The notes below the pieces were generated by a model. The model was not told where the DNA came from and did not search any database. It saw only the letters and a program-made list of their open reading frames with translations. The translations under genes and the position numbers were made by a program. From CAYMLL01 sp964390645 (lineage in GTDB: Bacteria; Planctomycetota; UBA8108): a DNA stretch of 7,233 bases. This document shows, in pieces, positions 1-5,941 of the stretch; the stretch's first letter is position 1; the number at the start of each line of letters is the position of its first letter. The stretch lies in the NCBI GenBank assembly GCA_964390645.1, contig CAYMLL010000344.1, positions 1-7,233 of the forward strand. The letters are read 5' to 3'.

Positions 1-2
1 GC

Positions 3-994
3 TTCGGCGCCGAGGGCACGCTGACCTGCCTCGACCTCGCGAAGGGCGACATCCTCTGGCAGCGGAAGACGCACGAGATGTACCCTCCGCCGGACAGCTT
101 CTTCGGCGCGGCGTGCTCCCCGCTCGTGGACGACGGCAAGGTCTACGTCAACGTCGGCGGCCAGAAGACGTTACCCTCCGCGCAGGGCGGCGCCGCCCGC
201 GGCACCGGCATCCGGGCGGGGGGCCCGCGGGGGGGCCCCCCGGGGGGGCCCCCCCGGGGCCCCCCCCGGCGCCGGGGGGCCCCCCCCGCGGCGGCGGCGG
301 CGGCGCGGGCGACGCGACGACGGGAAAGGTGCTGTGGACCTCGCTGCGCGATGACGCCAGCTACTCGTCCCCCGTCGCGACGACCTTCGACGGCGAGCGC
401 CGGCTCGTCTTCTTCACGCGCACCTACGTGGCCGTGCTCGACCCCGGCGACGGAGCCGTGCTCTTCCGCACCCGCTGGCGACCGCGCATCAACGCGTCCG
501 TGAACGCCGCGACGCCGCTCGTCATCGGCGATCGAATCTTCGTCTCGACGAGCTACAGCACCGGCGGGCTCCTTCTTCGTCGCACCGGCCCGGGCGAGTT
601 CGAGAAGGTCTGGTCCGGCGAGGGAATCCTGTCGAGCCACTACTCGACGTCGCTGCACCACGACGGGCACCTCTTCGGGTTCCACGGCCGCCAGGAGGCG
701 GGCACGCCGCTGCGCTGTGTCGAGCTGGGCTCGGGCAAGGTCCTGTGGACCGAGAAGCGCCCCGGCAAGGAGCGCTTCGGCACCGGCACCCTGATCGTCG
801 CGGGCGGGCGGCTCGTCGTGCTCACCGACGCCGGCGAGCTGGTCCTCGCGGAGGCCAGCACGGAGCGCTTCCGGACGCTCGGCAGCGCGAAGATCCTCGC
901 CGAAGGGGTGCGCCCGCACGGCGCCATCGCCCGGGGGCGCTTCTACGCGCGGGACAAGACGCAGCTCGTCTGTGTGGACCTCGGGGGCTCCTGA
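3..994 (+). CDS. PQQ-like beta-propeller protein, 5'-partial, frame broken by a G/C tract
   Basis: This is the 3' part of a gene that enters from the left edge; its start is not in the window. The reading frame beginning at base 3 gives a propeller blade ending GDILWQ, then a strand around DDGKVYVNVGG (about 132-164) and GTGIRA (201-218). After a G/C-only tract the match resumes in another frame with DATTGKVLW (311-337) and runs to TGA at 992-994. The G-x-[IV]-L-W signatures (GDILW, GKVLW twice) are the usual mark of PQQ/BamB-type blades. Joining GTGIRA to DATTGKVLW across the tract restores a normal blade (TGI-x-A-x-D-x-x-TGKVLW). Such proteins are common in planctomycetes and are often exported. 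Many bind no PQQ, and I see no sign of an enzyme domain, so the role is unknown. The gene converges on the - strand haem/dockerin gene. The break could be a real mutation but looks more like a sequence error. The family call is fairly sure; the function is not. Confidence 0.75.
   Translation, partial: RRRGHADLPRPREGRHPLAAEDARDVPSAGQLLRRGVLPARGRRQGLRQRRRPEDVTLRAGRRRPRHRHPGGGPAGGPPGGAPPGPPPAPGGPPRGGGGGAGDATTGKVLWTSLRDDASYSSPVATTFDGERRLVFFTRTYVAVLDPGDGAVLFRTRWRPRINASVNAATPLVIGDRIFVSTSYSTGGLLLRRTGPGEFEKVWSGEGILSSHYSTSLHHDGHLFGFHGRQEAGTPLRCVELGSGKVLWTEKRPGKERFGTGTLIVAGGRLVVLTDAGELVLAEASTERFRTLGSAKILAEGVRPHGAIARGRFYARDKTQLVCVDLGGS
212..311. repeat. 100-base G/C-only low-complexity tract inside the propeller gene
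   Basis: Bases 212-311 contain no A or T. The core is alternating runs of G and C (runs of up to about eight), followed by a GCG/GGC triplet run at about 288-306. The coding match is lost here and returns in a different frame. The material between the last convincing codon (216-218) and the first restored one (311-313) is 92 bases, not a multiple of three, which accounts for the frame change. The mutually complementary G and C runs could fold on themselves, a setting where short-read chemistry and assembly often fail. I read it as an artefact or a mis-assembled spot; a genuine insertion is not excluded. Confidence 0.8.
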
Positions 995-1021
995 TCAGGT
1001 CGACGCCGCGATGTCCGCGGG

Positions 1022-3547
1022 CTAGGGACAGATGCTCGCGCGGCAGCTCAGGTCTCCCGACGCCGCCGGGGCGCAGTCGGGAAACGGAGCCGGCGGTCGC
1101 GCTCCGCCTCGAAAGAGGAAGTCGAGCAGGAAGATCGCGTCGGTCACCCGCACGACCTCGTCGCCGTCGGTGTCCGCCGCGACCTCGCAGCACGGCTCGC
1201 CGACGCCGGCGAAGAGGTGCCCGAGCAGCAAGACCCCGTCCGTCAGGTTGTGGTCGCCGTCGCAGTTCGTGTCGCCGCGCGACCAGGACGGATGACGCGA
1301 CGCTCCCGCCTCGCGAGCGACGACCTCGACCTCGGCGAGAGCCGGAAAGGGCCGGCCCTCGTAGACGCCGCTGACGCCGGCCACCGGGATCTCCAGGTCG
1401 ATGCGGTCGAAGGTCGCCTCCGCGTTCAACGCGATGACCGTGCCTTGCGGCTCGATCGGGCGCTGGATCGTCAGCCGTTGACGCTCGCGACCACGCAGGC
1501 GCGTCGTGACGACGACCTGGTCGATCACCTGGGTGCGCGGGCCGACGCGACCCTCGCCGCCCCGGGGACCGTAGATCACCAGCTCACGGCCCTCGAGCTC
1601 GACGGTCCAGCCCATCGAGATCGTCGGGGAGTCAGCGGCCGAGGCCCACTCGGCATCGACCGCGTCCGTCCTGCGGTCGACGAGGTTCTCCGCGCGCAGG
1701 AAGCGCTGCACGTCGCGCTGACCATCCAGCCCCGGCAGGTTCCGCACCGACGAGGCGCGGATGGCGGCGCTCGGAGCCACGTTGGTCCACGTGACCTCGT
1801 CGCCGCGGGGAACCTCCTGCATCGAGTGGCCCGCGTGACAGCCGACGCAGCTGCCGCTGTCCTCGCGGCTCGCCTCGGTGCCGAAGTTGAGCCCGCCGAC
1901 GTGGAAGATCTGGCCGTCGCGCCCCATGGCGATCTCACCCTCGGGCGTCCGCAGAACCTCGAAGAGCGGGACGCCGGCCGGAAGGACCGCCTCGACCCGA
2001 CCACCGGGCGGAATCCGCTGCTGGTGGACGAGGATCGGCTCATCGGGCGTGTCCCGGCCGGTGCGCTGGAAGTTGGTCCAGAACTGGATGCTCAGGCCCT
2101 GGCCCATCGGAGGCGCGGTCGCGGTCGGGTCGTCGACCGGAGCGTTGAGAAAGATGTTCTCGACGCGGAACGTGAAGGTGCCGCCGCTGCGGATCGCCTC
2201 GGGGAGATCGCGCGGGATGACGTCGGAGCGTCGGCCCGTGTAGGAGTCCTCGATGACCGGAGGGCTGCGGCGAGGCAGCAGCGGCACCGCGTGCATCTCC
2301 GCCGAGCCCTCGGCGCGATGCAGCGGCACGAGCCGGCCGTCGGCGCGATTTTGCACGTAGAGATCGTAGTCGAGCGGGCTCGACCTTCCGGCACCCGGAT
2401 CCGCAGCAGCCGGGACCCGGGTCGCGGTGACGAGCAGGTTGCGGTCGTCGAGCACCTCGGCGCTGGCGTAGACGAAGCGCACTTCCCGGGCGGGCCCGAA
2501 GGTCTGCGGTCCGCCGAGCCCGGTCGGGGCGACGGGACCGGGCCGCACGAGGCGGAGGCCGTCACCGCGCGGCAGCCCGAGGAAGGGCGTCCGCGGGATG
2601 AAGAGGGCGATCGCGTCCCCCTCCGGGGTCATCGCCGGACGGTGCGCCTGCGTCGCCGTGCGGTCGAGGCCGACGCCGCTGAGCATCGCCATGGCGGTGC
2701 CGTCCGGGTTGATGTCCGCCAGGAACCAGCTGTTGAGCCCCGGGAACTCCCCGTCCGGAACCCCGCGAAGCGCCGGGACCGGATTCGCGGTCGTCGCCGG
2801 GGGCGGTAGGCCGCCGTAGCCGGGCGAGCCGGGCGGGACGAGATCGTCGTCGTTCTCGCCGCCGGGACGGGTCGTGCCGTTGTTGAAGATCGTGCTGCGC
2901 CACCAGCGCGAGTAGACGATCTTGCCCGAGGTCGGGTCGACCACCGGCGTGTCGGCGCCGAAGCGCTCGGTCGTGATGCGGTGGACGTCGCTGCCGTCCG
3001 GGTTGACACGGTAGAGGTTGGTGGCGCGCCGACGACCGTCCGGGGCGACCTGCGGGTAGCGCGTGGAGACGAAGCAGATGCGGCCGTCGGGGAGGTAGCA
3101 GGGGTCGACATCGTCGTAGCCCTCGAGGACCTCCGCCGCGCCGCCGAAGCGCGACAGGTCGAGGTCGCGGTCGCTGCGCGTGATCTGTCGCAGCCCCGCG
3201 CCGTCGGCGCCGATCTCGAAGATCCTCCAGGCCTCCTCGACCCGGGAGTAGCCGGCTAAGACGATGCGGGTCGCATCGAACGAGACGTCCGGGTCGGTGA
3301 TGTCGACGGGGACCTCGTCCCCGGCCTCCGGCAGCGTGCCGTCGACCAGCGCGCGCACGCTGCCGTCCTCCTCGCGCAGCATCAGCCGACCGCTCAGCGC
3401 CCTCTCGATCGCGGCCGCACGAACGGACGCGTCCGGATCGGAGTCCATGTAACGGGACACGAAGACGACGGGGGGTTCCGCGACCAGCGGGCCGCTGCAG
3501 AGAAGAGCGAGCGCCCCGATCCAGGATTGACGGCTTCGACGGGCCAT
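1022..3547 (-). CDS. Secreted TolB-type propeller protein with c-type haem motif, F5/8-like domain and dockerin-like tail
   Basis: The predicted 841-residue exported protein has no known substrate. The start at 3547 is chosen because GAGGAAGG lies 8 bases upstream and the protein then opens with a signal peptide (MARRSR, hydrophobic WIGALALLC, AEPP). The longer frame to 3679 adds 44 residues with no signal-like character. Domains in order: a TolB/PD40-type propeller at about 27-425 (DPCYLPDGRICFVSTR, NLYRVNPDGSDVHRIT, SGKIVYSRWW); a poorly matched linker with beta character; one c-type haem site CVGCH at 567-571; a discoidin-like region at about 589-745 that opens NVAPSA and closes PALAEVEVV; and two dockerin-like calcium loops near 758-771 (GDTNCDGDHNLTDG) and 791-804 (ADTDGDEVVRVTDA). 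Propeller-plus-CxGCH proteins are widespread in planctomycetes, and hydrazine synthase alpha also combines a propeller with haem, but equating this protein with that enzyme is not justified. Only one CxxCH is present. The propeller contains a Pro/Gly/Asp-rich loop (about 224-261). The family call is good; function is open. Confidence 0.85.
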   Translation of the reverse strand: MARRSRQSWIGALALLCSGPLVAEPPVVFVSRYMDSDPDASVRAAAIERALSGRLMLREEDGSVRALVDGTLPEAGDEVPVDITDPDVSFDATRIVLAGYSRVEEAWRIFEIGADGAGLRQITRSDRDLDLSRFGGAAEVLEGYDDVDPCYLPDGRICFVSTRYPQVAPDGRRRATNLYRVNPDGSDVHRITTERFGADTPVVDPTSGKIVYSRWWRSTIFNNGTTRPGGENDDDLVPPGSPGYGGLPPPATTANPVPALRGVPDGEFPGLNSWFLADINPDGTAMAMLSGVGLDRTATQAHRPAMTPEGDAIALFIPRTPFLGLPRGDGLRLVRPGPVAPTGLGGPQTFGPAREVRFVYASAEVLDDRNLLVTATRVPAAADPGAGRSSPLDYDLYVQNRADGRLVPLHRAEGSAEMHAVPLLPRRSPPVIEDSYTGRRSDVIPRDLPEAIRSGGTFTFRVENIFLNAPVDDPTATAPPMGQGLSIQFWTNFQRTGRDTPDEPILVHQQRIPPGGRVEAVLPAGVPLFEVLRTPEGEIAMGRDGQIFHVGGLNFGTEASREDSGSCVGCHAGHSMQEVPRGDEVTWTNVAPSAAIRASSVRNLPGLDGQRDVQRFLRAENLVDRRTDAVDAEWASAADSPTISMGWTVELEGRELVIYGPRGGEGRVGPRTQVIDQVVVTTRLRGRERQRLTIQRPIEPQGTVIALNAEATFDRIDLEIPVAGVSGVYEGRPFPALAEVEVVAREAGASRHPSWSRGDTNCDGDHNLTDGVLLLGHLFAGVGEPCCEVAADTDGDEVVRVTDAIFLLDFLFRGGARPPAPFPDCAPAASGDLSCRASICP

Positions 3548-3555
3548 GTCCACTA

Positions 3556-3563
3556 CCTTCCTC
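3556..3563 (-). promoter_or_regulatory. Ribosome binding site that fixes the start of the haem/dockerin protein
   Basis: On the - strand this reads GAGGAAGG, 8 bases before the ATG at 3547-3545. It supports that ATG over the in-frame upstream ATG at 3679, because the protein then begins directly with a signal peptide. Confidence 0.7.
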
Positions 3564-3780
3564 ACGCGGTGTGACCCACGTGAACGTCGGCGATCGGACC
3601 CCGGCGCCTGCAACCCCGCAAACAGGGCCATCCGGGGACGTCGATCGCATTGGCTGTTGTGGTGAAGCCGAGCTCCCACGAGACCCGAGGGCGGACCTGT
3701 CCGCCACGCCGCCGGGCGACGCGCGGGAGCGACGCTCCATGAAGGATGTGCTACCTCCTCGTCGGACTGTCTTCAACCCG

Positions 3781-3823
3781 AAAACACTGCGGGGGAAAGG
3801 ACTTTCCGCCGGAGATGCTCCGG
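3781..3823 (-). terminator. Candidate tandem-hairpin terminator after the oxidoreductase gene
   Basis: Read on the - strand, two adjacent hairpins (CCGGAG-CAT-CTCCGG, then GGAAAG-TC-CTTTCC) are followed about ten bases later by TTTT at 3784-3781. They begin about 70 bases past the oxidoreductase stop. The 2-base loop of the second hairpin and the distance to the T run make this an imperfect intrinsic terminator, so it is offered with low confidence. Confidence 0.3.
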
Positions 3824-3891
3824 GAGCGCGCCACGGCGCACGCTTCACGGCGCCCCGAGCCGCCGCCGCGAGCCGTGCCGAGCCGGGGTGA

Positions 3892-4989
3892 TCAGCGGTC
3901 CAGGGGCAGCCCGCAGGCCTCGAGCAGCGACTCCTGCACGGCGAGGTCGTGCTCCGGAGGAAAGTCGTGCTGCTTCTCGCCGCGGATCACCCCGGCGAGG
4001 TCGGCGGCGTCGTCGACGTAGCGCACGTAGCGCGGGAACTCCAGGTCCTGATAGCCGCTGCGGTGCGGCGGACGGTCCTTCGACAGCGCCAGACGGGCGC
4101 CCGGACGGTCGAGCGGCTGGATGTGCATCGTCCCCTCGGTGCCGCAGACGACGAGGTGACGGCGCGCGAATCCCTCGACCTCCTGGGCCGCCGACTTGAC
4201 GGTGGCGATGGCCTTGGGGTACTCGAGCACCGCGAGCATGTTGTCGACGAGGCCGTCGTCCCGGGCCGAGGCGTGCCGGTTGTAGCCGGTGACGCCCCTC
4301 GGCCGGCCGAGCACGCCGACGACGAGGTCCAGGACATGGCAGCCGAGCTCGAAGAAGATGCCGCCGGGATACTCCGCGAGCTGCTTGCGGCTCGCCGCGC
4401 CGACGACCTTGCTCATCACCGCGTGGACCTCGAAGGGCTCGCCGAGCCACCCCTTCTTCAAGGCGTCGCGGAGAAAGACGACCCCCGGATTGTAGCGGTA
4501 CATGTACCCCATCTGCACGACGAGCCCCTGCTTCGTCGCCGACGCCAGGATCGATCGCAGCTGCGGCAGCGACGAGCCCGCCGGCTTGTCGAGATGGATG
4601 TGCATGCCCGCGGCCACTGCGGCCGCGGCATTGTCGAGCAGGTCCTTGACGCGCGTCTCGATCGCCACGGCCCGCAGACCCGGCGTGTTGAGCAGCTGCT
4701 CGCGCGACAGGAACGGCAGCCCCTGGTACGTCGACGAGCGCTCCGCACGACGACGCAGCTCGGGGTCCGGCTCGACGAGACCGACCACCTCGTAGTCCCG
4801 CGAGGCGCGGTAGGCGCGCATCTTCCCCGACGCGTGGGCGTGACCGGTGCCGATCTGCCCGATCTTGATCCTGTCCACGGCGGCGGCCCTCGTGGACGGC
4901 GACGCCACCGCCGCCAGCGAGCCGACCGTCACGGCCGTGGCGCGACCGGAGCACGAGAGAAACTTGCGGCGGGTCCAGGATGGGCGCAT
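3892..4989 (-). CDS. Tat-exported Gfo/Idh/MocA family oxidoreductase
   Basis: This is a 365-residue NAD(P)-dependent oxidoreductase of the glucose-fructose oxidoreductase/inositol dehydrogenase/MocA family. The start at 4989 is preceded by AGAGGT at a 7-base spacing and places a twin-arginine signal at the N-terminus (TRRKFLS, residues 6-12, then an Ala/Val-rich segment). The longer frame to 5109 would bury this signal 40 residues in. The Rossmann nucleotide loop is GQIGTGH (44-50). The family EKP motif appears as DKPAG (134-138), whose Lys is the usual catalytic lysine. The second-domain motif appears as ELGCHVLD (214-221), whose His and Asp match the usual active-site positions. Planctomycetes carry many such exported members, generally linked to sugar or cyclitol turnover, but the substrate cannot be told. 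Length is normal and all core motifs are intact. A -10 box upstream suggests separate transcription. Confidence 0.92.
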   Translation of the reverse strand: MRPSWTRRKFLSCSGRATAVTVGSLAAVASPSTRAAAVDRIKIGQIGTGHAHASGKMRAYRASRDYEVVGLVEPDPELRRRAERSSTYQGLPFLSREQLLNTPGLRAVAIETRVKDLLDNAAAAVAAGMHIHLDKPAGSSLPQLRSILASATKQGLVVQMGYMYRYNPGVVFLRDALKKGWLGEPFEVHAVMSKVVGAASRKQLAEYPGGIFFELGCHVLDLVVGVLGRPRGVTGYNRHASARDDGLVDNMLAVLEYPKAIATVKSAAQEVEGFARRHLVVCGTEGTMHIQPLDRPGARLALSKDRPPHRSGYQDLEFPRYVRYVDDAADLAGVIRGEKQHDFPPEHDLAVQESLLEACGLPLDR

Positions 4990-4996
4990 CGGGTCG

Positions 4997-5002
4997 ACCT
5001 CT
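4997..5002 (-). promoter_or_regulatory. Ribosome binding site that fixes the oxidoreductase start
   Basis: On the - strand this reads AGAGGT, 7 bases before the ATG at 4989-4987. Together with the twin-arginine signal that follows, it favours this start over the upstream in-frame ATG at 5109. Confidence 0.6.
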
Positions 5003-5029
5003 GTCAACGGCTGTGGTGAGGAGGCGCCC

Positions 5030-5035
5030 AGTATA
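5030..5035 (-). promoter_or_regulatory. Candidate -10 box (TATACT) for the oxidoreductase gene
   Basis: TATACT on the - strand differs from the TATAAT consensus at one position and stands out in a very GC-rich context. It lies about 40 bases before the ATG, which would give a leader of roughly 35 bases. No convincing -35 hexamer is found 16-18 bases upstream, so an activator or a non-standard sigma factor may be needed. The 139-base gap to the upstream gene's stop fits an independent transcription unit. Confidence 0.45.
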
Positions 5036-5128
5036 GCCGCAGCGCGGCCGCCGATGGAGGCGCGGGTCCACGGCTGCGGGTCCGGGTCGTGGATCGGTTC
5101 CGGTCCCACGCCCCGGCGCGATCCGCCC

Positions 5129-5941
5129 TCAGTGAACCCCCAGCGCCCTGCGCGCCGCCCAGACCCCCGGCACGACGATCACCAGGTACGCCACCAGCCA
5201 CGGCGGGAACATCAGCCACGGGATGCCCGGCGCCAGCCCCCAGAGATCGACCGCGCGCATCTCGACCCGCGCCACGACCCGGCCGTCGAGGAACTCCCCC
5301 GTCGGCGGGCCGTGGGGTCCCGGGGCGACGCCGATCGGCTGCTCGATGCTCTGGCGGCCGATCCGCACGGTCGCCACGCGGGGCGCGTCGCTCGCGCGCG
5401 CCCGCAGCGTCCATGTCGCGACCGCGTGCGTGTCACCGTCCCGCGTCCGCGAGACCACCTCGCTGACCCACGCGTCGGTCTCGAGCCCGTCCCGCGGGAC
5501 GATGTGGACGACGTCGCCGACCATCGACCTCGGCGTCTCGACGTGCACGACGATGTCCTCTCCGGCACGCGGAGCGTGGAACTCCAGGCGCAGGAAGCAC
5601 CAGGTCGCCAGCGCCGCGATCGGCACGATGGAGACCAGCAGGGGCCGCCCCTCCGCGCGCAGGGACTTCCAGCCGACGAGGCCGAGCAGAATGCGGTGTC
5701 GCGCCAGCGCGACGCGGTCCCGTCGGCGGCGGGCCTGGCGCCGCAGCGCGCGCAGCCGCCTGCGGTCCCGGGCCACCCGCGCCAGCAGGTCCTGGTCCGT
5801 CGTCCACCTCCTGAGAAGGGTGAGCACCAGCGCCGAGAGCACCGCGACGGCGACGACGGTCAGATCCGGCGAGAGGCGACGAAGCCAGCCGAGCAGCGCG
5901 TCGAGGATCAGCAGCGTGACGCCGTTCCAGACCTCAAGCAT
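5129..5941 (-). CDS. EMC3/TMCO1-like (DUF106) membrane protein, Oxa1/YidC superfamily candidate
   Basis: This 270-residue integral membrane protein begins with ATG at 5941, preceded by a strong GAGGAGGAG at a 7-base spacing. The visible parts are an amphipathic N-terminus (about 5-22), TM1 at about 27-43, a highly basic cytoplasmic helical segment at about 50-85 that is likely coiled coil (TDQDLLARVARDRRRL), TM2 at about 100-118, a beta-rich soluble region at about 120-235, and TM3 at about 240-261. TM, then TDQ-type coiled coil, then a TM with the KSLRAEGRPLLVSIVP-like run is the pattern of EMC3/TMCO1/DUF106 proteins, distant relatives of YidC that help insert membrane proteins. The soluble region between TM2 and TM3, about 115 residues, is larger than I would expect for the archaeal and eukaryotic members. 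The basic loop and positive-inside rule put the coiled coil in the cytoplasm and the insert outside. Its start overlaps the PEP-enzyme gene by 8 bases, so the two are probably translated together. The family call rests on pattern recognition; an unrelated three-TM protein remains possible. Confidence 0.6.
   Translation of the reverse strand: MLEVWNGVTLLILDALLGWLRRLSPDLTVVAVAVLSALVLTLLRRWTTDQDLLARVARDRRRLRALRRQARRRRDRVALARHRILLGLVGWKSLRAEGRPLLVSIVPIAALATWCFLRLEFHAPRAGEDIVVHVETPRSMVGDVVHIVPRDGLETDAWVSEVVSRTRDGDTHAVATWTLRARASDAPRVATVRIGRQSIEQPIGVAPGPHGPPTGEFLDGRVVARVEMRAVDLWGLAPGIPWLMFPPWLVAYLVIVVPGVWAARRALGVH

Larger units (their letters stand above)
3548..3891. other. Non-coding interval with four perfect inverted repeats
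   Basis: This 344-base gap separates the oxidoreductase stop from the start of the haem/dockerin gene, both on the - strand. It holds four perfect inverted repeats: 3809-3823 (6+3+6), 3794-3807 (GGAAAG-GA-CTTTCC), 3726-3738 (GGAGCG-A-CGCTCC) and 3690-3705 (GGCGGAC-CT-GTCCGCC). The first two sit where a terminator of the oxidoreductase gene would be; the last two lie in the leader of the next gene. A weak promoter candidate on the - strand has TTGAAG (3776-3771), a 17-base gap and TAGCAC (3753-3748), which would place the 3726-3738 palindrome just past the transcript start. Open frames here have no recognisable protein. Promoter and operator readings are tentative. Confidence 0.5.

Noticed and set aside
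143..919. 258-codon - strand frame across the propeller gene
   Set aside because: It is antisense to a gene with good PQQ-type blade motifs and passes through the G/C-only artefact.
1006..1020. CCGCG-ATGTC-CGCGG hairpin between the two convergent stops
   Set aside because: The stem is only 5 bp with no T run on either strand. The position suits a two-way terminator, but the signal is too weak to call.
1217..2809. Long open frame of 530 codons on the + strand
   Set aside because: It lies antisense to the haem/dockerin gene, is dominated by Arg, Asp, Ala and Gly in the manner of GC-rich shadow frames, and shows no recognisable motif.
1022..3547. Calling the haem/dockerin protein a hydrazine synthase alpha subunit
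   Set aside because: Only one CxxCH is present, the C-terminal half is discoidin plus dockerin, and no beta/gamma subunit genes adjoin it. The likeness is limited to the propeller-plus-haem theme.
2562..3740. - strand ATG at 3740 preceded by GAGGAGGT
   Set aside because: The spacing of 12 bases is long and the frame runs out of phase through the haem/dockerin gene as Arg/Pro-rich shadow sequence.
3571..3891. 106-codon + strand frame that fills the intergenic gap
   Set aside because: No ribosome binding site and no family resemblance are visible, and the frame overlaps the inverted repeats. It could only be rescued by conservation in relatives.
3949..5019. 356-codon + strand frame opposite the oxidoreductase
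   Set aside because: It is the antisense shadow of a gene with clear family motifs; its translation is rich in Arg, Asp and Glu without domain signatures.
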